Shown: positions 50,221 to 59,301 of the stretch, piece by piece
How positions within the stretch are numbered: position 1 is the first letter of the stretch
How the letters are laid out: each line of letters starts with the position of its first letter
Assembly (NCBI GenBank): GCA_022652485.1
Contig: JALCRK010000008.1
Coordinates: 18,732 to 82,731, forward strand
DNA length: 64,000 bases
Reading direction: 5' to 3'
From: Sphingobium sp.
GTDB lineage: Bacteria; Pseudomonadota; Alphaproteobacteria; Sphingomonadales; Sphingomonadaceae
Program-made: the position numbers and the translations under genes
The notes under the pieces: model-generated
What the model saw: only the letters and a program-made list of their open reading frames with translations
What the model was told of the DNA's origin: nothing
Database searches by the model: none

Positions 50221-51306
50221 ATGTCCGTGAACCCGTTTCAGCCCAAACCCTTTTTTCAGGACAAGAGCCGCGCGTTCTGGAACCTTCAGCTCGCCGGATG
50301 GGCAGGCGCCTTCATCCTGCGCGGCATCTCGGGCCTCGCCAACGGGCAGCCGATCTCGTTTCTCATTCCTGTCCTGATCTCGACCATCACCGGCTATTCC
50401 CTGACGCTGATCATGGCGGTGATCTTCCGCCTGCTGCTGCGCCAGCGCCCGCTCGTCACCTGGGGAGTGTCGATCCTCGTCGTGATCGTCGCTGCGGCGA
50501 TCGGCGCGTTCATCGATGCATGGGTATTCACGATGCAGAACCGGGGCGGCGGTCTGGCGAGTCTGCAACTTCTGCTCGGCGCCTATTATCTCACCGTGAC
50601 ATTGCTGTTCGCATGGTCGGCGCTCTATTACGCGATCAACTTCTACCTGACTGTGGAGGAACAGGCGGATCAGCTCCAGCGCCTCGAAGGACAGGCCTCC
50701 GCCGCCCAGCTGGCAATGCTGCGCTATCAGCTCAACCCGCATTTTCTGTTCAACACGCTGAACAGCATCTCCACGCTGGTGCTGCTGAAGCAGACCGAAC
50801 CCGCGAACGCGATGCTCTCGCGCCTGTCCTCGTTCCTGCGCTATACCCTTATCAACGAGCCGACCGCGATGGTGCCGCTCAGCCAGGAGGTCGAGACTCT
50901 CAAGCTCTATCTCGACATCGAGAAAATGCGCTTCGAGGACCGGCTGCGTCCCAACTTCGAGATTGATCCTCTGGTGGAAAAGGCCCACCTGCCCTCGCTG
51001 CTGTTGCAGCCTCTGGTGGAAAACGCGATCAAATATGCCGTGACCCCGCGCGAGGAAGGCGCGGATATCAGCATCGTCGCGCAGCCTGCGGGAGGGAATG
51101 TGCGTATCATCGTTTCGGACACCGGGCCTGGCTTTGGCGCGGAAAGCGGAGAGGATATCGTGTCGACCGGGGTGGGCCTTGCGAACATCCGCGACAGATT
51201 ATCTCAGGCGTTCGGGGAACGACATCGCTTCGAAACGCGTTCTACCTCTGGCGGCGGTTTTATCGTGACGATCGAGCTGCCCTATATGACGCAACAACAA
51301 GAGTGA
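50221..51306 (+). CDS. LytS-like sensor histidine kinase (His_kinase/HATPase)
   Basis: MLRYQLNPHFLFNTLNSISTLVLL, LPSLLLQPLVENAIKYAV, GVGLANIRDRL. Confidence 0.92.
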   Translation: MSVNPFQPKPFFQDKSRAFWNLQLAGWAGAFILRGISGLANGQPISFLIPVLISTITGYSLTLIMAVIFRLLLRQRPLVTWGVSILVVIVAAAIGAFIDAWVFTMQNRGGGLASLQLLLGAYYLTVTLLFAWSALYYAINFYLTVEEQADQLQRLEGQASAAQLAMLRYQLNPHFLFNTLNSISTLVLLKQTEPANAMLSRLSSFLRYTLINEPTAMVPLSQEVETLKLYLDIEKMRFEDRLRPNFEIDPLVEKAHLPSLLLQPLVENAIKYAVTPREEGADISIVAQPAGGNVRIIVSDTGPGFGAESGEDIVSTGVGLANIRDRLSQAFGERHRFETRSTSGGGFIVTIELPYMTQQQE

Positions 51307-51310
51307 CACT

Positions 51311-52114
51311 ATGACGATCCGTACCATCCTCGTCGATGACGAGAGCCTTGCAATTGAGGGACTTAGGCTACGGTTGGAGCCGCACGAGGATGTAGAGATC
51401 GTTGAAACCTGCCAGAATGGGCGCGAGGCGATTCGGGCGATCAAGACGCACAAGCCCGATCTCGCCTTTCTCGATATCCAGATGCCCGGCTTTGACGGTT
51501 TTTCCGTGGTGCAGGGGACGATGGACATCGAACAGCCCCTGTTCGTGTTCGTCACCGCCTATTCCGACCATGCGCTGAAAGCCTTCGAGGCGCAGGCGGT
51601 GGATTATATCGTGAAGCCCGTGGACGAGCAGCGCCTTGCCGACGCGCTGGAGCGCGTGCGGCAATGCCTGGGCGACAGGCGGCAGGCACAGGAAGCAGAG
51701 CGGCTGCGCGAGGTGCTCGCCGAAGTCGCGCCCGAGGCGATGAGCCATTTCGATCAGGGCGACGAGGAAGCGCCCGCCGCCAACCGCTATGAGAAGCTCA
51801 TCAACATCAAGGACCGGGGCCAGATCTTCCGTGTCGATGTCGACAGCATCGAACGTATCGACGCCGCCGGCGACTATATGTGCATCTACACTGCGGACAA
51901 TTCGCTCATTCTGCGCGAGACGATGAAGGATCTCGAAAAGCGGCTCGATCCGCGCAATTTCCAGCGTGTACACCGCTCCACCATCGTCAATCTGGGGCAG
52001 GTCCGGCAGGTCAAGCCCCATACCAATGGCGAATGCTTCCTGGTGCTCGAATCCGGCGCGCAGGTGAAGGTCAGCCGCTCCTATCGCGACGTGGTGGCGC
52101 GCTTCGTGCATTGA
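51311..52114 (+). CDS. LytTR-family response regulator
   Basis: Receiver (VDDESLAIEGLRLRL, LAFLDIQMPGFDGF, IVKPVDE) and LytTR domain (NFQRVHRSTIVNLGQVRQV). Confidence 0.94.
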   Translation: MTIRTILVDDESLAIEGLRLRLEPHEDVEIVETCQNGREAIRAIKTHKPDLAFLDIQMPGFDGFSVVQGTMDIEQPLFVFVTAYSDHALKAFEAQAVDYIVKPVDEQRLADALERVRQCLGDRRQAQEAERLREVLAEVAPEAMSHFDQGDEEAPAANRYEKLINIKDRGQIFRVDVDSIERIDAAGDYMCIYTADNSLILRETMKDLEKRLDPRNFQRVHRSTIVNLGQVRQVKPHTNGECFLVLESGAQVKVSRSYRDVVARFVH

Positions 52115-52144
52115 GCATTTCGCCTCGGCCTGAACGAAATGAGC

Positions 52145-52573
52145 TTAGCGAAATACCCATTTCTTGTTGATGACGAACACCAGGGCGGGCGTGACGAACA
52201 GCATTGCGGGAATAGGCGTCCATGTCGGCCAGTGCCGCCAAGAGACGCAGAGCCACACCCAGATCGCGTTCAGCCCCCAGCTCACCAGCGAGGCGGCGAC
52301 GAACTTGGTTCCGCGCACCGCGTGCGCCGCGCCGCTGTCCGGCCGGTCCGCCTCCGCGAAGGTGTAGCGCCCGTGGAGAAAATACCCCCCCGTCACCGCG
52401 ACGAGATAACCCGCGAAGTTGGCGATCTGGCTGTGCACATGCGCCTGCTCGGCGAGCACCCAGTAAACCAGCGCCTGCGCACTCGTGACCGCGAGACCCA
52501 CCAGTCCGTACCGCACGATCTGCAAGAGCAGCGCGCGCCGTTCGGCGGGAATTCCGTTCCAAAGGTCAAGCAT
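52145..52573 (-). CDS. GtrA-family membrane protein (putative polyprenyl-linked sugar flippase)
   Basis: VRYGLVGLAVTSAQALVYWVL..FAGYLVAVTGGYFLHGRYTF..FVINKKWVFR. Confidence 0.88.
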   Translation of the reverse strand: MLDLWNGIPAERRALLLQIVRYGLVGLAVTSAQALVYWVLAEQAHVHSQIANFAGYLVAVTGGYFLHGRYTFAEADRPDSGAAHAVRGTKFVAASLVSWGLNAIWVWLCVSWRHWPTWTPIPAMLFVTPALVFVINKKWVFR

Positions 52574-52647
52574 ATGCGCGCGCGGCTCCCGTTCCCGCGC
52601 AACAAGGCCATTGCGCTTTGCTGCAACGCGTCTAATCCGTCTATGCG

Positions 52648-54558
52648 ATGAGGGAAAGCGCCATCAGTCTGGGCAGGGGCCGGTTTGCGGCGCACGGTGC
52701 GGCGGCCATCGGCTGGGCGAACGGCAACTGGAAATTCCTCGTCTTCCTGATCTGGGTCGGCATCAGCGCCTATTATTTGAGCTTGCGCGCCGACGCGGTG
52801 CACTGGTTCGCACTGGGCGATACCGACGACAATATGCGCTATCTCCAGGTGCGGGACTGGCTCAACGGGCAGAGCTGGTTCGATCTGCGGCAGTACCGGA
52901 TGAACCCGCCGGAGGGCGCGAACATTCACTGGTCCCGCATCGTCGACCTGCCGATCGCGGCGTTGATGCTGCTGTTCCGGCTGGTGTTGAGTGCACCTCT
53001 GGCCGACCGCTGGGCCTGCGCCGTCGCCCCGCTGCTTCCGCTGCTCCCGCTGATGTGGAGCCTTGCCTTCATCACCCGCCGCCTGTCGCGCGAGGGCAGC
53101 CTCGCGTGGGTCGTCGCCGCGTTCGGGCCGCTCGGCGCGCCGATGGGGCTGGGTATGTATATGCCGCTCCGCATCGACCATCATGGTTGGCAGCTGGCGC
53201 TGGTGGTGGCGATGCTTGCCGGGATCGTCGACCGCAAATGGCTGCGCGGCGGCCTTGTCGCGGGGGCGGCGAGCGCGCTTTCGGTTGCCATCGGCATGGA
53301 GATGATGGTCTATCTCGCCGGGGCGGGCGGCCTCATCGCGCTGCGCTGGGTGTTCAAGGAAGGCGCGGCGCGGCGCATGATGCCCTATGCTCTGGCCCTG
53401 GGCGGCGGCACCGGGCTGTTGTATGTCGCCTTCGCAAGCAACGACAACCGCAGCATCGCCTGCGACGCGATCTCGCTTAACTGGACGGCGACCCTGATTC
53501 TCGCGGCGGGCGGTATGCTGCTATTGAGTGTCATGCACCTGCGGGGCTGGCCGAAGCGGCTGGCGGCGGGCGCGGTGATCGGCGCGGCGGTGGCGGCGTT
53601 CAGCTGGCATTTCTGGCCGCAATGTTTGACCAGCGCCTATCAGATCGACCCTGAGCTGGACCGCCTGTGGCTCTCGCACATTCGCGAGGCGAAGCCCATC
53701 ACAGGCCAGTCGCTCTCCTCCGCCATTCCGATGATCGCGCTTCCCATTGGCGGCCTTATCGCGGCACTGATCGGCTGCTTAGCAGCCCGCGCAGACAAGG
53801 AGCGGCTGTGGGCCTGGGCCAGCGTCATGTTGATGGTGCTGTTCGCCTTTGCGCTGATGTTCTGGCAGATTCGCTCCGGCCCGGCGGCGCAGCTGATCGC
53901 GATCCCGGCGGTGGCGTGGGTCGGTTATGGTGCGCTCGAATGGCTGGTGCGCGGCTCGGCGGGCGAGCGGGCGAGCGCCCTTCTCGGCCTCGGCGCGGCG
54001 GCGCTCGCGTTCAACGGTAGCTGGGTCTATCCGCAGCTCCAGAATATGGGACTGGTGAAGCCCGCACCTGCGCCCACGGCAACATCCAAAGCCCGTAGCG
54101 CCCGCTTCAAGAAGATCGACACCGCCAATGCGCGCTGCCGCACGCAACCGGCCTTGAGCGTGCTGGACCAGTTGCCGCCCGCGACGATCATGACGCTGGT
54201 GGATCTGGGTCCGCGCCTCATCGCGGTGACGCATCACAGCGTGATCGCGGGGCCGTATCACCGCAACGGCAAGGCGATCCTCGATCTGCACCATGCCTAT
54301 GACGGCAATGAGGCGACCTTCCGCGATGTCGCGCGGCGGCACGGGACGCGCTATTTCCTGCTGTGCCCCGACTTCCCCGAAGGCACCATCTACCGCGCGC
54401 GCAGCCCTGGCGGCATGTATGACCGGCTGGAAAAAGGGCAGATCCCGGCGTGGCTGAAGCCGGTGGAGCTGAAGAGCGGCTTTGCGCTGCCATATAGGGT
54501 GTATCGGATTGAGGGTGGGGCCGCACCTAGCGCCGCTTCCCCTCAAAAAAACCCCTGA
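52648..54558 (+). CDS. Polytopic membrane protein, probable GT-C-type glycosyltransferase-like
   Basis: Many TM segments; acidic motif in first loop ([49 protein letters not shown]). Confidence 0.65.
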   Translation: MRESAISLGRGRFAAHGAAAIGWANGNWKFLVFLIWVGISAYYLSLRADAVHWFALGDTDDNMRYLQVRDWLNGQSWFDLRQYRMNPPEGANIHWSRIVDLPIAALMLLFRLVLSAPLADRWACAVAPLLPLLPLMWSLAFITRRLSREGSLAWVVAAFGPLGAPMGLGMYMPLRIDHHGWQLALVVAMLAGIVDRKWLRGGLVAGAASALSVAIGMEMMVYLAGAGGLIALRWVFKEGAARRMMPYALALGGGTGLLYVAFASNDNRSIACDAISLNWTATLILAAGGMLLLSVMHLRGWPKRLAAGAVIGAAVAAFSWHFWPQCLTSAYQIDPELDRLWLSHIREAKPITGQSLSSAIPMIALPIGGLIAALIGCLAARADKERLWAWASVMLMVLFAFALMFWQIRSGPAAQLIAIPAVAWVGYGALEWLVRGSAGERASALLGLGAAALAFNGSWVYPQLQNMGLVKPAPAPTATSKARSARFKKIDTANARCRTQPALSVLDQLPPATIMTLVDLGPRLIAVTHHSVIAGPYHRNGKAILDLHHAYDGNEATFRDVARRHGTRYFLLCPDFPEGTIYRARSPGGMYDRLEKGQIPAWLKPVELKSGFALPYRVYRIEGGAAPSAASPQKNP

Positions 54559-54988
54559 GCAAATCCGCCGCTTGCGGCTCGCCCAGCCCACCATAGACCT
54601 CGGGCCGATGGTGGCATTGGGGATGCGCGAACACCCGCGCGCCATGCTCAACGCCGCCGCCCTTAGCGTCTGCCGCGCCATAATAGAGGCGGGCGATGCG
54701 GGCGTGGGAGATCGCGCCCGCGCACATCGGGCAGGGTTCGAGCGTCACATAGAGGTCGCATCCCGCGAGGCGATAGTCGCCAAGGCGCGCCGCCGCCGCG
54801 CGAATCGCAACCATCTCGGCATGGGCGCTGGGGTCGTTATCGCGGCGGTTGCGGTTTTCCCCTTCGCCGAGTATCGCGCCATCGCGCACCACCACCGCGC
54901 CGATCGGCACCTCCCCCGCTCGCTCGGCCGCGCAGGCAAGCTCCAGCGCGCGGCGCATGGGGGCAGGCAGGGGGAAGGGCTGGCTCAT
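54527..54988 (-). CDS. tadA: tRNA adenosine(34) deaminase
   Basis: [37 protein letters not shown]; start [18 protein letters not shown] at 54988 (not the long ORF start). Confidence 0.95.
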   Translation of the reverse strand: MSQPFPLPAPMRRALELACAAERAGEVPIGAVVVRDGAILGEGENRNRRDNDPSAHAEMVAIRAAAARLGDYRLAGCDLYVTLEPCPMCAGAISHARIARLYYGAADAKGGGVEHGARVFAHPQCHHRPEVYGGLGEPQAADLLRGFFEGKRR

Positions 54989-55102
54989 TGCTACCCTATC
55001 GGCGGAAAATCGCGCCGCCGCAAGCGGGGGCCGCTTGACGAAACACCCCATAACCGCTATCCGCCCCGCTTCCCGGAGTTTCCGAGCAACAGGATTTTGA
55101 TT

Positions 55103-55396
55103 ATGTCGCGCATTTGCGAACTGACCGGCAAGGGCCGCCAGGTGGGTCACAACGTATCCCACGCCAACAACAAGACCAAGCGGGTGTTCCTGCCCAACCT
55201 CCAGAACGTCACTTTGATGTCCGAGGCGCTGGAAACCAGCGTGAAGCTGCGCGTTTCGACGCATGGCCTGCGCTCGGTCGAACATAATGGCGGCCTCGAC
55301 AACTGGCTGTTGAAGACCGCCGACGACAAGCTGTCGCTGAAGGCGCGCCGCTTGAAGCGCGACATCGCGAAGAAGAAGGCCTCTGCCGCCGCCTGA
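55103..55396 (+). CDS. rpmB: 50S ribosomal protein L28
   Basis: [36 protein letters not shown]. Confidence 0.98.
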   Translation: MSRICELTGKGRQVGHNVSHANNKTKRVFLPNLQNVTLMSEALETSVKLRVSTHGLRSVEHNGGLDNWLLKTADDKLSLKARRLKRDIAKKKASAAA

Positions 55397-55423
55397 TTCG
55401 CGAATCGGTTCTGGATTACAGGG

Positions 55424-55449
55424 AAGCGGCTCTTTCGGGCCGCTTTTTT
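55424..55449 (+). terminator. Intrinsic terminator of rpmB
   Basis: AAGCGGC-TCTTTCGG-GCCGCTT followed by TTTT. Confidence 0.85.
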
Positions 55450-55463
55450 GTTGGGTTACCTTG

Positions 55464-55495
55464 ATCCGAAACAGGCAGCTCCGCTGCGTTCGGAT
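55464..55495. repeat. Nested hairpin between rpmB terminator and long hairpin
   Basis: ATCCGAA ... GCAGC-TCC-GCTGC ... TTCGGAT. Confidence 0.6.
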
Positions 55496-55586
55496 GTTCG
55501 GCACCAACCCTCTCCCCCGCCCAGCCACCCGATAGCATATCGCACAATATCGGGTGGCTGGGCGGGGGAGAGGGCTGGTGCCGAAC
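55496..55586. repeat. 91-bp long hairpin, 39-nt arms (38/39 complementary), 13-nt loop
   Basis: GTTCGGCACCAACCCTCTCCCCCGCCCAGCCACCCGATA-GCATATCGCACAA-TATCGGGTGGCTGGGCGGGGGAGAGGGCTGGTGCCGAAC. Confidence 0.95.
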
Positions 55587-55588
55587 CC

Positions 55589-56584
55589 TTACAGAGATTC
55601 ATCCAGCGCAAATTTCAGCAGCAGCGTGCGTTGCAGAAACAGGTGGTTGTCATCGGACACCATCCACAAGATCCGCTGGTTGCCGACCCGCTCCAGCGCC
55701 AGCCCCTCGAAATTGTCGGCCAGGATGGGCGGAGCGAAGCGCGCGATTTCCGGCCCGGTAATGACCGCGCCCGGCCTCATATGGCCAATGTCGACCAGCT
55801 TCAGTACCGCAGTAAAGCCATCGTAAAGCGTCGCGCGGCGATTGAGCACCAGCAGCTTGCCGTTGCCGATATAGACCGCGTCGGTCGGGTCATAGCCGGT
55901 GGGCGGCAGATAGCTCATGCGGATGGGCGGCGGCGTCCGCGCCTCGACCGGGTCGCCCGCGAACACAAGCATGTCGCGTCCGCCGTTCCGCCCCGGCGCG
56001 CCTTCGGAAATGGATATGAAGCGCCCGTCCGGCAGGCGCACCAGCGATTCGATGCTTTCGGTATCGGACCAGTTCGCCATCTCCCTCGGCGCGCGGCAGG
56101 TGCCGATGCTCTTAAGATCGCTCTTGTAGCGGCATATGAGCTGCATCAGCTCATAGCCGACCCAGACATGGGAGAAATCGGCAGCGGCGGCGAGGGATTC
56201 GCTGTCTTCCGGGCGCGGCATCCATTTCTTCTGGGGCTTGGCGGTGCGCAAGACCCGCGCGAGACCGATGAACCGGTCATGGCCAGCCGGCTCGGGGAAC
56301 TCGAACATCGCGCCGCCGTCACTGAGCGTCCAGATTTCGCCTCCTGGCCGGATCACCACCGACGACAACCCGCCGAACAACGTCCGGCCGCTCTTCAGCT
56401 GCCAGCCCCCCAGATAATGTAACGGCCCCACTGCCACCTGCCCCGGATCTGCGGAATTGAGCACGAGCGGAATCGCCTCGATCGCCACGGGTCCGTCAGT
56501 AGGCCGCCCCGGTTTGGTATTCAGCGACAAGCCTATCCCGGCAACCACGAGACAGACGAACAGGACGGCAATCAACCAGCGCAT
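55589..56584 (-). CDS. Esterase-like activity of phytase family protein
   Basis: Signal-anchor N-terminus, FGGLSSVVIRPGGEIWTLSDGG, ESIESLVRLPDGRFISISEG, FEGLALERVGNQRILWMVSDDN. Confidence 0.8.
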   Translation of the reverse strand: MRWLIAVLFVCLVVAGIGLSLNTKPGRPTDGPVAIEAIPLVLNSADPGQVAVGPLHYLGGWQLKSGRTLFGGLSSVVIRPGGEIWTLSDGGAMFEFPEPAGHDRFIGLARVLRTAKPQKKWMPRPEDSESLAAAADFSHVWVGYELMQLICRYKSDLKSIGTCRAPREMANWSDTESIESLVRLPDGRFISISEGAPGRNGGRDMLVFAGDPVEARTPPPIRMSYLPPTGYDPTDAVYIGNGKLLVLNRRATLYDGFTAVLKLVDIGHMRPGAVITGPEIARFAPPILADNFEGLALERVGNQRILWMVSDDNHLFLQRTLLLKFALDESL

Positions 56585-56597
56585 GGGCCGGACCTAG

Positions 56598-56641
56598 GCT
56601 ATCGGCTCGATAATTTCACTCATTATTATCGAGCCGATAGC
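56598..56641. promoter_or_regulatory. 44-bp palindrome (17-bp perfect arms, 10-nt loop) in divergent intergenic region
   Basis: GCTATCGGCTCGATAAT-TTCACTCATT-ATTATCGAGCCGATAGC. Confidence 0.9.
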
Positions 56642-56798
56642 GCCGCTTCGGCGCTCATAACAAAACTGAACATTTGCTGACACGGCCATTCAGTATAGGC
56701 TCAACGCCAGGAGCCGATAACGGTCATGACAACGGAACGATGATTCGGCTTTCGCACAAAGCCAGCGCTCCGGGTCGGAATTGGCAAGGAGCACAGAC

Positions 56799-57203
56799 AT
56801 GACCATGACAACCGGAAAAAAGCTCGTCGCCGCCCTGAGCCTCGGGCTGGTATCCCTGACTGGCGCAGCGGCCACCCCGGCCTTCGCCCGTCATCATGAG
56901 TATCGCCCGGGCGACTATTACCGGGGTTATGACTATTCGCGCGGCGGCTATGAGGACGGCTATTATCGGCGTGGAAACTATTATGACGGCCACCGTCGCG
57001 ATCGTGGCCATTACGACCGCGACTGGAACTATCGCTGCCGGGACGAAGGCAAGGGCGGCGCAGTGATCGGCGCAATCGCGGGCGGGCTGCTGGGCAGCGC
57101 CGTGACCGAGCGCGGCAGCAAGACAACCGGAACCGTGGTCGGTGCGGCGGTCGGCGCGGTGACCGGCCATCTGATCGACAAGAGCGACGGCCGCCGCTGC
57201 TAA
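56799..57203 (+). CDS. Glycine-zipper 2TM domain protein with Tyr/Arg/Gly-rich region
   Basis: Signal peptide (..SLTGAAATPAFA), then GGAVIGAIAGGLLGSAV and GTVVGAAVGAVTGHLIDK. Confidence 0.85.
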   Translation: MTMTTGKKLVAALSLGLVSLTGAAATPAFARHHEYRPGDYYRGYDYSRGGYEDGYYRRGNYYDGHRRDRGHYDRDWNYRCRDEGKGGAVIGAIAGGLLGSAVTERGSKTTGTVVGAAVGAVTGHLIDKSDGRRC

Positions 57204-57244
57204 ATGATCCCCGAGAGCCTTGCCGGGAGCTGGGGGATAGACGG

Positions 57245-58351
57245 CTAGCGCGTGTAACCCCGGCCTACCCTTTCCCGCCCCTTGGGCGAAAGAAATATGG
57301 CTCCAGCGGAGACATGGCTGCCGCGCATGACCAGCACGATCTGGTCGTCAGCCATGATCTCCACCGTCTCGCCGGGATGAACTATGCTGGGGCCACCGGG
57401 CCGGTCGATCTGGACGATGAAGAACGCGCCGCTTGCCCGCCGTTCCGCCTCACCGACCGTGCAGCCGGTCAACGCGCCCTTGGGCGCCGCTGTGACGACT
57501 TCCATCGCCAGCCCATATTCGCGCAGCCTGCGCTTCATCTCTTCCAGATGTTCCTGTTCGCTGGCGGAGCGCGCGGTCGCGGGATAGAGAATCATCTCGG
57601 CGATACGCTCCGCGCCGATATGGGTCGGCAACACCACCTTGTCCGCGCCCGCGTGGAACAGCTTCCCTTCGGTGGAAGGCAGCTCTCCCCGCGCGATGAT
57701 CTCCAGTTTCGGGTTGAGGTTGCGCGCGGAGAGAGTGATGAACACGTTTTTGGCGTCGTCCGGCAGGACCGTGGCCAATACCCGCGCGCGCTCGATCCCC
57801 GCTTCCCGTAACGCCTCTTCGTCGGTCGCGTCGCCCACAAGGCACAGATATCCCAGCGCTTTCGCCTGCGCGGCCTTGGCAGGATCCCGCTCCAGAATGA
57901 CGAAGGCGCTGCCTGCCGCCGCCAGCTCCTTGGCCAGCTGGTTGCCGATCCGGCCCAGCCCGCAGACGATGGCATGGCCATTGAGCTTGTCGATTTCACT
58001 GTGCATCCGGTCCATCCCCAGCAGCCGCGTGATCTGATAATGGGCAAATACCTGCACCAGCGCGCCGGTCGTGACAATCATTCCCGTGCAGCCAAGGATG
58101 ATCGTCCCCATCGCGAGCAGGCGCAGCCAAGGGGTATCGATGGGATGAACCTCGCCATAGCCGACCGAGAAAATGGTGAGCGTCACCATGTAGAAGGCGT
58201 CAGCCACTGTCCATCCGGCAGCGACGAAACCAGCGGTCGCCAGCACATAGACGACGCCGACAAACGCCAGCGCCCGGGCCAGATTCTGAACCGGGGAACC
58301 GAATACGCCCTGCTCGGCGAAATCCGCAGGATGATGGAAAGTCTCGCTCAT
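57245..58351 (-). CDS. Potassium channel with TrkA-N (RCK) NAD-binding and TrkA-C domains
   Basis: Pore motif LTIFSVGYGEVHP; GHAIVCGLGRIGNQLAKELAAAGSAFVILERD. Confidence 0.9.
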   Translation of the reverse strand: MSETFHHPADFAEQGVFGSPVQNLARALAFVGVVYVLATAGFVAAGWTVADAFYMVTLTIFSVGYGEVHPIDTPWLRLLAMGTIILGCTGMIVTTGALVQVFAHYQITRLLGMDRMHSEIDKLNGHAIVCGLGRIGNQLAKELAAAGSAFVILERDPAKAAQAKALGYLCLVGDATDEEALREAGIERARVLATVLPDDAKNVFITLSARNLNPKLEIIARGELPSTEGKLFHAGADKVVLPTHIGAERIAEMILYPATARSASEQEHLEEMKRRLREYGLAMEVVTAAPKGALTGCTVGEAERRASGAFFIVQIDRPGGPSIVHPGETVEIMADDQIVLVMRGSHVSAGAIFLSPKGRERVGRGYTR

Positions 58352-58410
58352 GGGGGCAAGACTAATATGCTGCGCCCATCACGCAAAGGAAAAGAGCCTT
58401 TGGGGCGCGT

Positions 58411-58515
58411 TCAGCGGCGTAATGCGTCTTCCAAAGAAACGGCGACCAGCACCAACATGAAGATACCGGCGGCGACAACAGCGCCCAGTACAGGAAGTTC
58501 GTTTAGCATGGTCAT
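58411..58515 (-). CDS. 34-aa single-TM small protein, absent from ORF track
   Basis: MTMLNELPVLGAVVAAGIFMLVLVAVSLEDALRR; preceded by AAGGGAGAGGGCTCA Shine-Dalgarno-like sequence. Confidence 0.6.
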   Translation of the reverse strand: MTMLNELPVLGAVVAAGIFMLVLVAVSLEDALRR

Positions 58516-58575
58516 TGAGCCCTCTCCCTTTTCAGAGAGACGGATATCCCCGGAAAGCGGCCCTGCGTCCTTGAT

Positions 58576-59295
58576 TCAGGTCAACGGACGGGTGGGCGTA
58601 TTGAGGGCGTTGATGGCCGCTTCGGCGCGCGCCTCCGCCTCGGCGCGTGGCAGACCCGGCGGGATGATCTCGCCCACCTTGTAGGTGATGACGCCGGACC
58701 GCTTGAGGAAGCTGTTGCGCGGCGAGACCAGACCGCTGTCCACCGCCACCGGCACGACAGGGAGGCCCAGCATCTGATAAATCCCGGCAAAACCGGAGCG
58801 CAGCGGCGGGCGCTCCCCATGGGGCACGCGCGTCCCTTCGGGAAACAGGCAGATCGGCCGCCCGGCCTCGACCGCCTTGCCGACCTCACGGCGTAGATGG
58901 CGGATCGCCTTTGCGCCATCATCCCGCCTCAGGCCGATAACGCCGTGCCGACGCGCGACCCAGCCCCAGCCGGGAATGTCGATCAGCTCCTGCTTTGCGA
59001 TTACCACCGGCTCGGCAAACAGGCAGAGGATGTCGATCGTCTCGAATATCGACTCATGCTTGAACACATAGAGCTGCGGCTCGCGCGGCAGATCGCCCAC
59101 GATCCGTATCCGTTGCCCCAGTACATAGCGGCACAGGCTGCGGTGGATCTGTCCCCACAAGGTAACGATGCGGCGCATGAGCGGGGCAGAGACGAAAGCC
59201 GCCAGCACGCAGGCGAGCACGCAGAGCGTGGTGAAGAAATAAAACAGAAGCGCAAACAGGGCGGAGCGCAGGGCAACGACGGGAATTGCGTTCAT
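58576..59295 (-). CDS. plsC: 1-acyl-sn-glycerol-3-phosphate acyltransferase (PlsC-like)
   Basis: YVFKHESIFETIDI (HX4D-like: KHESIFE), ICLFPEGTRVPHGE. Confidence 0.85.
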   Translation of the reverse strand: MNAIPVVALRSALFALLFYFFTTLCVLACVLAAFVSAPLMRRIVTLWGQIHRSLCRYVLGQRIRIVGDLPREPQLYVFKHESIFETIDILCLFAEPVVIAKQELIDIPGWGWVARRHGVIGLRRDDGAKAIRHLRREVGKAVEAGRPICLFPEGTRVPHGERPPLRSGFAGIYQMLGLPVVPVAVDSGLVSPRNSFLKRSGVITYKVGEIIPPGLPRAEAEARAEAAINALNTPTRPLT

Positions 59296-59301
59296 GGGCG
59301 C

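Noticed and set aside
52648-54558. Calling the large membrane protein an RND/AcrB transporter
   Set aside because: No RND signatures seen; the first-loop acidic motif and TM layout fit a GT-C-like protein better
54482-55396. 304-aa + strand ORF ending in L28
   Set aside because: Only the last 97 codons (from 55103) are L28; the rest is antisense to tadA
54527-55528. 333-aa minus ORF containing tadA
   Set aside because: N-terminal half is antisense to rpmB and runs into the long hairpin; tadA start is 54988
55448-56422. 324-aa + strand ORF through the hairpin
   Set aside because: Antisense to the phytase-like gene and translates the palindrome
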